64,000 bases of DNA, taken from the NCBI GenBank assembly GCA_022495005.1, contig JAGYXB010000665.1, positions 682,001 through 746,000 of the forward strand, written 5' to 3'. Shown one piece after another: positions 1-13,100 of this stretch (position 1 is the stretch's first letter; every line of letters begins with the position of its first letter). Under the pieces are notes generated by a model, which saw only the letters and a list, made by a program, of their open reading frames with translations, did not search any database and was not told where the DNA came from. This stretch comes from Rhyacophila brunnea (Eukaryota; Arthropoda; Insecta; Trichoptera; Rhyacophilidae). The position numbers and the translations under genes were made by a program.

Positions 1-2215
1 CAATCTGCGGCAATAAGTATGTAACTGACTGTTCTTTTAGACCATTATGTTCTTGTATGATCTGTGTCATGGATTATTTAATGACATATGAATAGAATTT
101 AACCATTTTAACAGTATTATTTGATATTTGAAATTTGGGATCACAGAGATTATAAAATATATTTTTTTATGGTAAATATTTCACTATATAATGTTAACAT
201 TAATTTTACTAATGGTTTTATAAAGGTGTTTAAAAATTAATAAACCTAAAAAATTTTAACTCCACTGCACATGGATGTACTGAAATATGACTATATTCTA
301 AAACATTAGATCGAGAGGTTTAAAGGAATACTATTTTATGTAATAAAAATACTTTATGCAGTCATCAAATGTTTAAAATAAACATAAAGGATAGTGAGGC
401 TTCAAAATTATATAAATAGATTATCTACAATGTTTAAGGAATGTCCAGGATTATGCTCTGAAAATACCACAAAAAACCTCCATTTTGACATACGTGGTGC
501 ACGTGGGCCGTTAACAGTATTGTGCGATTAGGGGGGAGAGGGTGATAAATATTCAAATAGCTGACTGAATTAATTTCTTTTTATAAGTCCATATATCGTA
601 TTGCATTGATTATAAGATGCCTTCTCATTTTAAATTTGTTTGTGTCAGTGATTGAAAGACACCATCGATTATAAGATGAACCCCGAATTCGGAGACACCA
701 AAATAAGAAAAACATGTGTCTTATAATAATTGATGAGGTATTAAAAATGTCAACTTTGGAATTCTCAACCTGTATTCTCATCTATGATAATAATTTCATT
801 ATTATTGTGACTAAATTATAAATGAGGCTGAAAATTTGGTAAACAAAGAACATTCTAGAAGATTCTAATTTTTGCAGTTGATGGAATTTTGTTGTATATA
901 TTTAAAGGTTTACAACAAAGTCAGCTGTAGTGGGTCATACGCGCGCTGTACATGAAAAAATTAAGCGGTACATCTGCGACATCTGCGGATATGCTTGTAG
1001 TACTGGCGGAGAGCTTATTCAACATAGAGCCATTCATAGTGAAGAAAAACATTTTCAGTGCCCACGTTGCCCAAAGAAGTAAGTAGTGCAATAAAAAATT
1101 GTTCTTATTTTACTAGTTCTTAGTTTAGTCTTAGAACCGGGTGACTCTGGTCTCGATACCAGACCGATGTATGCAGTTATATGGACCATGCCACACCTGG
1201 TCGCCCAGTAGTCGCTCGCGCAAGCAATAAAGTCAGGCGATCAGTAAAATTTCGTTCTTGCGCTCGGTCTGATCTCCCGGTCTCTCTGGTCGGGCGATCG
1301 GTAGCGATGTATGAAAACATATAGCATTATATTGAGCGCTGCCATACTGGGCGACCAGTCGCTGGCAGCCACGCCGCGTAGAGACGTATTTTTTGCATAA
1401 CTTGCGTGTACATTCATTATTATTATTTAATGGCTGCCTCACTAGTCGCTTGCAAGTTGTACATTCATTATTATTATTTAATGGCTGCCTCTCTGGTCGC
1501 CTGCAAGTCGCCCGAGAGACCACAGTCGCGCAATTGGTCTCGAGACCAGAGTCGCCCGATGTGGCCTGGCTCTTAGTGTCTTAGTTTACTATAGAGAAAT
1601 GTAAAACCGTGTAATAAAGTGTAAACCAAGCTTCTAAAAGCTCAGTCTATAATTTTGATTTTTTCTTTCTTGTTTCTAGATTCAAAACCGGTTCAAATTT
1701 GAAAGCTCATTTAGATACTCATGATTCAACTTCATATCCTTGCAAAGTATGCACCAAAGTGTTAAATAGCAGAAGGACGTACCGCAAGCATTTATTAGTC
1801 CATGACGATTTATGCCGACATGTTTGTTCATTTTGTAATAAAGCATTTAAACGACGGCAAACACTCAAGGTAACGATTTAACATTTTTAAAACATACACC
1901 TCTCAGGGTTTTCACTGAATGGATTAATTTATCACAGATTTGTGCAATTTCCAGGTGCATCTGACAAGTCACACGGGTGACACACCTGTACAATGTCCTT
2001 GGTGTCCGCAAAAGTTCGCTTATAGCTCTGCTTGTCGTACTCACAAACAAAGATGTCATCCTGAACAGCTGGCGCTGTTATCTCAGACCAGCAATGCGCA
2101 GCCCATGCCCACCGTACCCAATCCACCTATACAATCCAACATTCAGATGTTTGATACGGAATCTATGGTCAATATCTGTGATGATAAATCAATGATAAAA
2201 CTTAATATCGAATAA
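1..2215 (+). CDS. Gene A: C2H2 zinc-finger protein, 3' part only
   Basis: The last four exons can be read: 1-16, 908-1078, 1680-1869 and 1955-2215 (stop at 2213-2215). All junctions are GT-AG and the frame is kept throughout. The first exon piece ends in ICGN(K), the start of a finger completed in the next exon. Five further C2H2 fingers follow: YICDICG..., FQCPRCPKK..., YPCKVCTKV..., HVCSFCNKA... and VQCPWCPQK..., the last ending H-x4-H. A finger-free tail of about 46 residues ends the protein. Several fingers are split by introns, and the TGEKP-type linkers are degenerate, as in arthropod ZAD-class finger proteins. The N-terminus lies outside the window, so a ZAD cannot be confirmed. The fingers are not close copies of those in genes B and C. 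Probably a nuclear DNA-binding regulator; target unknown. Confidence 0.85.
1131..1580. mobile_element. Foldback MITE in gene A intron with internal 51-bp duplication
   Basis: The left end GGTGACTCTGGTCTCGA (from about 1140) is matched in inverted orientation by TCTCGAGACCAGAGTCGCCC (about 1538-1557). CTTAG-like sequence flanks both sides and may be the target duplication. Inside, a unit beginning GTACATTCATTATTATTATT occurs at 1408 and again at 1459 (period 51). Several GGTCTC/GAGACC and GTCGCC palindromic blocks lie between. No coding potential seen. Confidence 0.5.
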
Positions 2216-2231
2216 TGCATTGCTGGAGTAA

Positions 2232-2237
2232 AATAAA
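2232..2237 (+). promoter_or_regulatory. Poly(A) signal of gene A
   Basis: AATAAA starts 16 bases after the stop codon of gene A. It is the nearest canonical hexamer. Whether it is used cannot be judged from sequence alone. Confidence 0.5.
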
Positions 2238-3679
2238 TCATGAATATTACTAATTTAAGAGTATAAATTTAATTAGATAATAAATAGTGGCTGATATATA
2301 AAATACTTATAGGGCAGGTATATCATATTATAAGCTTGAAGTTGAAGTATATTGAAACTTTCCCATTTTATTTTCAGTGCTGTTTTGTCCATATTTTATT
2401 GGAGGTAATCTCTATTAATACTATATTACATACCATGTTATGACCAAAAGGTCGTGTTGTATGTTTTATCATTTGATAACAGCTACAAAAGCAATATTAT
2501 ATTATACACATGTGATATATTATGTATGTCCATAATACGAATTTAATTTTTAAAATTTTATATTTCATAATATGTATATATGTTTTAATTTTCATCAAAG
2601 TTTTTGCTCTAATTTTTCAAACATTGCTTGTAAATAGATGAACATTGGTTAATGATAAATGCAGAACGTATTCACATAATCAACAATATCTCTGTTAGAT
2701 GCAAACATTATTTTAAGAAACTGTTATTTCATCCGAAAGATTGCATACTATGTATTATGTATATACTATGTACCTGCTGAATTTTTGAAAAGAAAATGCT
2801 TTATGACAGCCTCCGTAGTAAATTAAAAGGTTTCTGTCTTAGTCTGTCTATGTTGTAGATTAAGTAAATTATTAAATCGCATTTTATTGTATATGATTTT
2901 AATGTTTCAATTTTTTCTAAATATTATATAATTATTATAATATAAGACGTTGCCAGGGGGCTACGTGTTCCAGATATCATGTACATATTTAAAAAAATTA
3001 ATATGTTCCACTTCTGATTATTATTTTGCAGAAATATTCATGTCTTGTTTTACTCATATATTGTACATAGTAATTTCATTGCAAAAAAATGATTGAAGAG
3101 CTTTAATGTGGTACCAGGAATTTATCATCATTGTAAATACATTTTTCTATTAGCAAATAAAATACATAAAATGAAAAATAAAACCAAATCAAAACAGAAT
3201 AAATAAGAGAAACTTTTAACCTATTGGAGGCAATCAGTATCAATTTAACGCGGCCGTTGACCAAGTGATTCTGGACAATTGGTGTCAATTTGGGACCTCT
3301 TGACCTTAGTAAAAATGTTATTTTTTATTTTTAGATATTTCTTAAAACCCTACATATTTAAAAAGAGAAATATGAGTTGAAGTGTTCTAATACCTACACA
3401 AGTTTTAAAAAATATTGAAATTAAACATAAAATAAAAAAGTTTTAGTAAATTCTTGTGAAATATAATACAAAATTTAATCAGCGTGTTGGTCCAGTTTTT
3501 CTCCTTTTAAATCTGTCTTCAACAGGTTATCGATATGACAAGGCTAATTGTCATTATTCAATGGGATATTTTATAATATATTTTTTTTCGTTATGAATTT
3601 GTTTACACAGATTATATTAGTTTTTGAACTGTTTTTCAGCATGCTATTTGTTGTTTTTGTCTTTTACGTGTGTCATTCA
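2238..3679. other. Spacer A-B, no gene seen
   Basis: AT-rich DNA downstream of gene A with many short poly-A/T runs. I see no open frame with recognisable motifs, no splice-linked exons and no clear repeat ends before the Tigger-like element starting at 3682. Confidence 0.5.
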
Positions 3680-3681
3680 TA

Positions 3682-4833
3682 CAGTCGAACTCAGTTATTA
3701 CGATCATGGATATAGCGAGATCTCGGATGTAATGAGGAAACATTCGTTGACATTTTAGTTTATGATTTTCTCCACACATTTATTTACTTTTATAACAAGC
3801 TACTTATCGGATATACCGAGCTAAATTATCGTCAAAAATTATCTTAAAACTCTTATGTGTCGATCGCAATGACATTATTAATGGACAACGCACTCAGTAC
3901 AGCAGCTAGCAAGTAAATTCGCGCATAGCGACATTCCCACATGTATAGGTTGACATCACGCAATTTCCATTATGCGATATGACGCATCGGGAATTTATAG
4001 CAATATCACCTTTATTGTAATGGCATTAGAACAGTGTTTCTAGTGTCAATGTTAATTTGAATGAACCCGTTCGAACCAAACCATTCAGCAGAGCCGACAA
4101 AAAGCATCGGGAATTTATAGCAATATCACCTTTATTGTAATAGCGTTAGAACAGATCATGCCATTCGGCAGACCCGACAAAAAAGTGAGTATCATTTTTT
4201 TTTCCAGATGCTTCGTCCATATTAATGTCATTGGTCGATCGTTTAAAAACATTTCGCCCGTAAGCAATAAAATCTGACCGGACAGGATGCCGCCGGGATC
4301 AGATTACGTTTATGACACTAGTTAAGTGTCATAAGTACCTACCTAATTGGTGTTTTCGCCGACTATATTGATAAAGTATCCACGCATATGGCTGAAATTG
4401 CATGTAAAAAATCCAAGGTTTGTGAAGTCAGTAGGTACATTCCAGTGTTCATTACAATAAACAATTTCTTTTGTAGTTTATGAATGCCTTGCTTGTTTTG
4501 GGGAATTTTTACGATGCTTTTCAGATTTTTTATGTTCTACATATGCTTACTCTGGACAATGCACAATAAACACCCAAGAATCTTTTAATGGGTCGAGTGC
4601 TTTGAGGGAAAATTTAAGAACAACGAGATATTTTATAAGAAAAGTGGATTGACAGAAAAATGTAATATGTGTGTAACGGGTGTGTAAATAAATAATTCTA
4701 ATTGTGTATTTTTATTTGAATTGGGACTTAGTGTTATGTGACCACTCATTTCAAAATACCTATTCTCTGAGTAACGCTTATAACGAGCAAATTCAGTCGG
4801 TCCCATCTTTTTTGTAATAACCAAGTTCGACTG
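3682..4833 (+). mobile_element. Pogo/Tigger-like non-autonomous element, family 1, copy 1
   Basis: Terminal inverted repeats read CAGTCGAACTCAGTTATTAC at the left and, inverted, CAGTCGAACTTGGTTATTAC at the right. TA duplications flank both ends (3680-3681 and 4834-4835). A stretch starting CATCGGGAATTTATAGCA is tandemly duplicated inside (about 3987-4080 and 4105-4180). The two shorter copies at 18879 and 44200 share both ends but lack this central part. No intact transposase frame was found. The TA target and CAGT start are typical of pogo/Tigger (Tc1/mariner superfamily). Confidence 0.8.
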
Positions 4834-4835
4834 TA

Positions 4836-7168
4836 TATCACGAAAACATGCTAATGGTATAGGACTGCCATTTTAACAATGCCTAAGAGAATTTTTATTG
4901 AAATAATATTTAGGGAATGTTGATAAAACTTTATAAAATAACAAATATGCAATTAAATAATTCACACAATATAGGTGCATGTTGCATGCATACAAGCTCT
5001 TGAATCGTAGAATTAAAAAGTTATGTTTTTATTCTGGCTGATATTTTTAAGAATAAAAATATTATATTTGTACAATCAGCTGCAGTTTCATTATGGATTC
5101 ACATTATACCATTACTATTGTAAAAAAATCCTCGAAACATCTACTTTATGAACCAAATTTTTCATATTGCAGTTCTGTAAAATTATGATTTTGATCTGGA
5201 TAATCAGGATAATCGAGGTCTGCATCCACATCTACTGTATTAAATTTATGAACAATTATCTTTTATGTTTTGTTTTTTTCCAATTCGGTTACTAAACTTT
5301 GATAGAAAACAGCTAACCATGACTAGATATTCCAAAAAATAAGGGATTTTTTTTTCTTTCTGAAATGCTTTTGGACGCCTGAATAATATCTTCAAAAGGG
5401 TACATTATGTAATAGGCTGGACATAGAGATCAATGAAGAGAAACCACTGGACAAATCTAGTCATTCAGTGGTACCCAAGAGGTAGAAAACGTCCAAATTG
5501 TAGATCCAGGCTGTTTGTGTTGATTAAAGAGTTCCTAATAAAATTGAGGTACTGAGGATTAAGCATACAAGTGACAAATAATTTAAAAAATTAGTATGAT
5601 TCAGACTTGATGTCACCAACCACGCCATACGTATTTATGTGGGAAACATGTTCATATTGTGACCATACCAAAATTAGATTCGACGTATTAATATATAGAC
5701 TGACAATAAATTATAACTTGAGGCATGATATTGATGCCAGTGTCACCATTAATTAGTATTGTGGATGTATTCCAAGCTATTAGTTCTTCAAAGCGCTGCA
5801 TACCTATTCACTACTATGAACTACTCATTTTGACGTTAACCGATTTTCAATACGTCCTGTCAAATAGTACCAAAAATGACAACAACGCGCCTCACTTACT
5901 CTTGAAGAATTAGATTAGAGAGGCAGTCAGCACTTTTATGTGTAAACAGTTATTGTCACGATATTTTAAAATAAATTGTTGACAGTACGTCCATGCACGT
6001 GTACAGGCGCTATTACTGAGTCAATAGATGTTTATGAACCAAAGAATTTTTGACCATAAATAGAAGGAGCCTGATACATTATTTCTGTTATGACATTTAG
6101 AATTTTTTTTACATAAATTTTACAGGATTTTTTGAAATATAGTGCAGATGTGGTAATATTAGCTGCTTATCCACTTATCATGACGGATTGTCTTTTTACA
6201 CGTCCTGCAAATTGGCAAATAAATGTCGGCAATAGTGTGAAGTTTTCTGAAAAAAACCTGCAATGCGAAGTCACTTAATCAATGTAACAGTGGTCCCTTT
6301 TTAGCTTCACTTTCATACATTTAGGTTCCATCTTTAGAGAAGAAAGTTTTTTTAACATCTTTGTTATGAACAGAGCTGTTATGTCTACTGAAACTTCGTT
6401 ATTTGATCTGATGGTCTGGAAAACACGAAAAAATGATTTTGCACCGAATCTATTGATTCGAGAAAGGCATTGTCCATTCGCGTGCATTCCAGGTACATTG
6501 AGCCGTCCACATGTACTCGCGGCATGACGTCTGTCGCAACAAGCTCAAGCGATCGCCGGACCCTGGAGTACGCGCGTATTACGGATGAGTCGAGGTACTA
6601 TATGCGACTAATTGCTGATAGTTTCAACAATTATTATCGTTATGTCTCCTGTTGAATACTATCTACCTAGTATAGCAAAACTCACGCTTATGAAATGCGT
6701 TTTAAAGACGCAGCACACATTTGGTACTCGCGCGGTGAGACACGTGTCATCTGGACAAGACCAAAGAGACTTTAATAATAATTCAAGTCTACTCATTTTA
6801 TTTTAATCATGTAACATAGATTGTCTACCATAGAAAATGAAGCACCGCCCATCTCTGTTGTAATATCCACATATTGAATTTTGAAAACATTATCTGGTAA
6901 CACTGTCTATGAATATTTTTGTATTATGGTAATAAATCTACGTTTGTTATTGTCCATAGATAATAAAAGATTATTTATTTTGTCTATCATCAATGCTGTC
7001 AAAATAAATATTTACTGTTTGTTTTTGTAAATGTGGGAATGCGTGTTAATGATTGTGTATTATGAATATTAATTATTATACAGTCTAATCAAATTACGGC
7101 TGCAAGAAAAATTATTTCGCCTTCATTTCATGGAACCTTTTTAACAAATCACAATAATTGCGTCAGAA
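4836..7168. other. Spacer upstream of gene B
   Basis: No gene is seen apart from the RTE scrap listed separately. The short open frames at 5725-5913, 6275-6487 and 6470-6806 lack motifs and splice partners. The last 100 bases before 7169 should hold the promoter and 5' UTR of gene B; I see no convincing TATA box. Confidence 0.45.
5408..5545 (+). mobile_element. Degenerate RTE-clade LINE fragment
   Basis: The region translates, with stops and shifts, to residues like HWTNLVIQWYPRGRKRP. This closely matches the frame near 36526-36717, which is the C-terminal tail of an RTE-type reverse transcriptase ORF. Only this short piece remains. Confidence 0.55.
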
Positions 7169-10100
7169 ATGCGATTAGAAGCAATATGTAGAGTTTGTTT
7201 GAATGAGGGTAGCATAAAATCAATTTTTAAAATTCAAAAAAAAATCGGTAACCTGAAGATTTCATGTTCCGATATGCTAATGGCTTGCAGTTCTATTACA
7301 GTAAGTATCACTCTAAAATTGATCACTTATACTCGAGTATTATCAGATATGAGCTGTCAGCGAAACCGGACTTGTGGAATATCTTTTGTTAAATATACAG
7401 TACATACAGTGGCGCACCCAGGATTTAATATTGGGGGGGGCCCAAGGAAGAGAATGTAAATTAGTCTCATAGGCTCTTTTTCTTCTTCTCGTCTACACCA
7501 TGGTCCCCACATCCTGAAACGGGCCCTCAGACTAGGATTGGCGGCCCCCCTACCTACCGCTATGATTAAAGGCAGTGTGAAACACTACATTAACGGTTTT
7601 CAAATTGTGTTTTAGTTCAAATTAAGGGTACTTATACAGTGAATTATTGGCGATTTTTAATACATCTACTTTAATAATGAAGCTGTCGAGTATCGACACA
7701 TAATACTCAAAAAATATATTGCACAATTATATAAGTAATTGAAAATGTTTATGACCATGAAGTATAATAGCGCCGCAGGCGACTTTTTTACTATTAAAGC
7801 TAATTTATGGTGTGTTTATCTCACTTATCTGGTCAACCCGACACGCCGGGCCCCCCACAGCCCCGGCCCCCAGGCTAGAGGCCTGTCAGCCCTCCCCAGC
7901 CATGACCTACACCACTCCGGAATTCGGGTAAACACCGAGAATTTTTTGACAGTTCCATTAAGGATTGGGTTTTTAAAAAACCTGAGATTAGTGTTGTGTT
8001 AGAAATTAAAATCTAAGAAATTATTCTAAAAGGGGTGCTCGAGAATTACAAATCATTTTTTGCCGTGTTTTTAGGCCCCAAGGTATAGTTTATTGGCTTT
8101 AAATTTCAATGTTTAAAATCATTCTGATAATTTTCATGTTTGGGGGGTGCCAGGGCCCCTTGGCCCACCCCCTGGGTGCGCCACTGAGTACATATACCAT
8201 ATCTTTTGTGCTCGTACCATTTTAAGACAGAACGAAACCAGAACCTAACTCATCCTGAAAGAAGTAGATTGTGTTCGGTTTTGGTTTGTTTTTATCCTAG
8301 AAATTAATGGTTTAGGACCAATTTTCATATTGCTGTTTGCATGTGTACTGTTTATTACGCGTTGTCTTATAGTGTCATGGGTCTCAGGTTCGAATCCTGG
8401 GTCTGGCAAATACGAATATTGTTTTCCAATTTGTGTTTGGAGTCAGTGTACGTAATACAGCAAGTGGCTAACATCCATTTCTTATATACATCAAAAAAAG
8501 ATGTTAATACAAACCTCCACACATTGTGGAAGCCCATATGATTCTATTAGGATCAGACCTGGTCGACAGATACCGTATATTATTAACCCATTCCTTTTCA
8601 TGACAGGATTTTTACAGTGAGCTTGTAGTTGATCCATCTGGCAAATGTATTGACGATGCAGATATTTCTATTGCACACATAATTCTTTTCCATGGAATCC
8701 TCATTTCACAATGCATGATGTAGAATAAATGTGTGTTTTTGTATCCAGGACCCAATAGAAATTGATTAACTACCAGTTCTTATAAAATATATAAAAATCC
8801 TTATGCAATGAAAGTAGTGATTATTTATTTACATTATAGTAATTTATTATTTAACTTGTTATAATCTCTTTTCATTGATATAGTTAGCGATAGAGTACTT
8901 AGCCAAACAGTAACTATCCCAACTTTATTGGTGAAAATGTAATTGATAGAGTAGAGTAAGATTGCACTGTGGGATAGTAACTCTGCACCTGGCTTTAGCT
9001 TTCGCGTCACCGATTTCCACTTTCGAATATGTTTTGTTTCGTTGTCGTGCGCTTCAAAGATGAGCGAGACAAGCAATAGAAATTACACTTAAGCGAGCCA
9101 GAAATTCAACTCTTTGATGACCCAATTCTTCGATATAATTCTTAATTTGCATAACGTCTAAGATACGAAAACCTCGTATCGAAAAATGTTAAAATGTTCA
9201 GGAGGATGAAAAAACAGTTTTACTCAAAATTTTCTTTAAGAACATGATCAAAGTTGTTTTAGAAGATGATTAATTTATCAAGTGGGGCATTTTGTACAGT
9301 TTGGATTTAGCTTGAGGCTTTTTATAGATTTGGGAGTATTTAACTTAGAAAACGAGTTGCGAGTTTTTGTTATTCCAATGTAAGATTTGTATTGTGTTCG
9401 AGGTTTCAATGTTTATAATAAATATAGTTATATTTTATTATCTTTGAAAAGAAAACACATTTTGGACATTTGATTTATTTAATAATCTTTAAAATTTAAA
9501 ACATTTATATTAACCTTATCACTGCCAGCCAATCTTTACTAGGTGGACACTTGTAAGTCAGCTATTTTTGGAATAAAATAAATCCCTTAAAAAATATGAA
9601 ATAGGAACAGAATGCTAAATATTTGTGAAAATTTACCAAATCAACATGTTTCTCGAGTATATCATGAATATTTTCACACTTAAATGATAAATATTGTTTA
9701 GAAAATATACACAAACAATTCATGCAGAAGTTATGACGTTTACAAGAACCCACGAGTTAACTCGTCCGTGGCCTAACGCGACATACATGCTTTGGCGAGT
9801 TAACTTGTCCTTGGCACTGATCAGGTAACAGTAACAGTAAACAGTAAGATTGTTTGAGATACCAGTATTATAACTTATAAAAAAATAGAATTTTGATGTA
9901 CGAGTTTGTGATTTTTGTCAATATCTCAGTAACTATAAATAAATACCACATACGAGTTAGACACCTTAATGGCTTAATACCTCATCAGATTGGCTATAAG
10001 TAAAAAAAAACCCAATATGGTAAAATTTGAGTTACGAGGTTTTCATATCTTAACGACGATATGAACGTGTACTCAATCAAATCCGATAAGAGTAAAGTCT

Positions 10101-13100
10101 AATATACTCTACTACTAACGCTACCTCTGAAAACAAGGCTTGGATTAAATTTAATATTACTGTTGAATATTTTTATTTTTTGATATGCATTTACCTATTT
10201 TATATAAATTTAGTAATATTTATTTCAGGTGACTCCGACTGATGGATTCCCTGGAAAAATATGTGATCATTGTTTGAAAAAACTGTGCTCAGCATATAAA
10301 TTTCGCCAATTGTGTGAAGCATCTTTATCTTTGTTACTGGAATATACAACAAATGATATAAAATTAGAGGGAATCAAAAAAGAATCACACGATGATTTAA
10401 ACTGGGTGTCTGAAAATACCCTTAGCTCACGTCATTCTCCAACTCATTTGGCAGATAAGGATTGTGATACAGTGATAGATCTGGATGATAGAAAAGATGA
10501 CTACACTCATTCATTACATGAAAACAAAAAAGATGTAATAAGAAATATAGACTCCAATGATGATATTGCACAAATTAATGATTACGATTCTGAAACATTT
10601 GAAGAAGAGAACAGCATTAAAGCAAATAAAAAAAAACGTAAAACATTTTCAATGACCATTAATTATATGTATTATTATTATTAATATGTCAGTACTATAT
10701 AGTCGAAAGGTTCATAATATATCTTTATAGACACTGTAACATACAACAGGCTTTAGTCCAACTTCAAGTACCTAGTCTGATAGAAATAGTGAATAGTAAT
10801 TGAGTATAAAAACTATCAGTGATCTACCACACTCTCCCATTGTCATTCTTCAACTTAAACAAACGTATTATAATTGGCTGAGCCTATCATAAAAATATAA
10901 ATAAATGATATTAGCTTCCACAAAGCCTGAGAAGTTCGTTGTAGTTCAAAATGTGTTAGAAAAGACACGCTCACTCCCATCATTGGTGTAACGCTTGGGT
11001 CTGCTTTTCGTTAACCATATGTTGGATAACAGACGAGTACTGGGTGCAGACCAAGTTAAGGAATCCCTGAAGGTGTTCATCCGTCATGTTGGAACGTTGC
11101 TTATTCTTCATTTTTAGATATATAAAAATGTAGATTCACACAAATAAGTTAAACTGAAACATGAGTGCAGATCTTCACTGCATGGGATTTGAGATTTTTT
11201 TGTCTAGGCACGAACTTCCAAAATGATTCTTCTCCTGCGCGGGAGGGCTTTCATAATCATGTCATTTTTTCAAAGCTAATATCTCGTCTTAAAGACTTTA
11301 ACTAAAAGATATAGCTGAATGAGTAATTTTCACAGATAGTGACAGCAATTTCTTTATTATCTTAATCGGATTTGAATGGAAATGACACCATAAAATTGAT
11401 ACAAATTTTTTCATGTCATCGAATGTACTTTCAAACTCCTCAATACAACCAATTTTGGCCATTGCTCTTTGACACGCTTTTTACAATTTCATGACTCAAT
11501 TCTTGTGGGCCTATAGTGCGATCGATTAAAATCTATCACGTGACCGACTGGTCGATCGCGATCACGGCTTTAGACATGCCTGACATTATAATCTATAGAG
11601 GTACATATTATTGTCTCTCCAGTTTTAACTTAACATAAGGTGTTATTTATTCCTTTTTTAAGTAACCAAGATTCAAGATTCGATTCGATTTTCGGTCTGC
11701 CTCTTCTGTGTATATACAAACAACGTGCAAAAAAGAAACAGCCCATAAATATCTATCTACCGACGACTGCTGTGTGTTTGTTGTACCAAATTGGAACCGG
11801 GTTCTCGATCTCATGATGATGGCACGTATGGTCGGAGTAGGATTCCGGATAAGTCGATGGATCAAAAGATAGTATTGCCTTCTGAAGAGAGACCAAAATT
11901 ATAAACACTGATAATTTGTGGGAACTCAAAAACTAATATTTCACTTCATATCAAATTACAAAAAAAATTTATGTTTCGAACTATGAAAAACTATGTTTTG
12001 AATAATTGATTCTTTTCAAATTTGTGGAAGACACATAGGTACCTAGTAGATGGTAAACAACTATGAACAATATTTTTTTCTTGTTATATACTATGATATC
12101 GCTTAAAGGGATGTTTATAATGATTGTAATTTAAAAGTAATATAAAAACATTATCATCATTGCTTTATTAATTTTTTAGGACATAAAAATTCATCTAATG
12201 TTAATGATAAAGATGTATCAACAAAGAAAAAATCGAAACCCGTCTCCAAAACGATGAAATGTACTCTCTGCCCGAAGAGATACAAATTGAGATATCAACT
12301 TGAAGCACATCATGATTCACATGTCGGTATAAAACGATATTTCTGTGAAATATGTCAAAAATGTAAGCCACAATAATTAATACAGTAAATTTTATTGTTT
12401 AAAATTTTTATTTCCTTGGTTGTTTACGATAAATTTCAAATATTTACTCAGATAGCAATCAATTCTCGGACTATGTCTTATTATTTCCACAATGCTGATA
12501 AGTTTTATTTTATTTAGCTTTATAGATTTTGCATGTTGTGATTACCAGGATAGCCTTATAAAGAAATATTCACATGAGTATTTATTTTTACAGCGTATAG
12601 AGCTGAAAAAGATCACAAAAAGATGCACCGGAAAGGTTTAAGATTCACCTGTGAAATATGTGAGAAAAGTTTTCACACTAAAACTTATTTAGCAATTCAC
12701 ATAGATACACATTCCAAAGATAGAAAAAAGATTGTTTGCGGTATCGGAGGATGCGAGAAAATGTTCCTTAGTTTGAACGGATTGGATAGACATAAGTGAG
12801 TTATCATAAATGTTTTAGCTATTTTTTTATTAATGATTTATCACAAACTGATAAAGACAGTGGTGAGGGGTAGAGGTAGGCTCTTATGATCCGACATAAA
12901 TAGTGCACACTAAACTTTTTCATTCATACTTATTTGTTTTCGTTAATTATTTATGTATGATTTAATGACATGATTTTAGATATTTTATAGATGGATGAAT
13001 ATTTTTCGGTTTACGAAGAGTTTAATTGAATTTTTATAACGAACCAACACTATCTGCAATTTGTAGTCTTAGTTCAATGAAAACAAATACGTATGACTGA

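Noticed and set aside
9514..9834. Second piggyBac-like element in gene B intron 1
   Set aside because: Ends are only loosely inverted and the target sites (TTAA against TAAC) do not match; too decayed to call.
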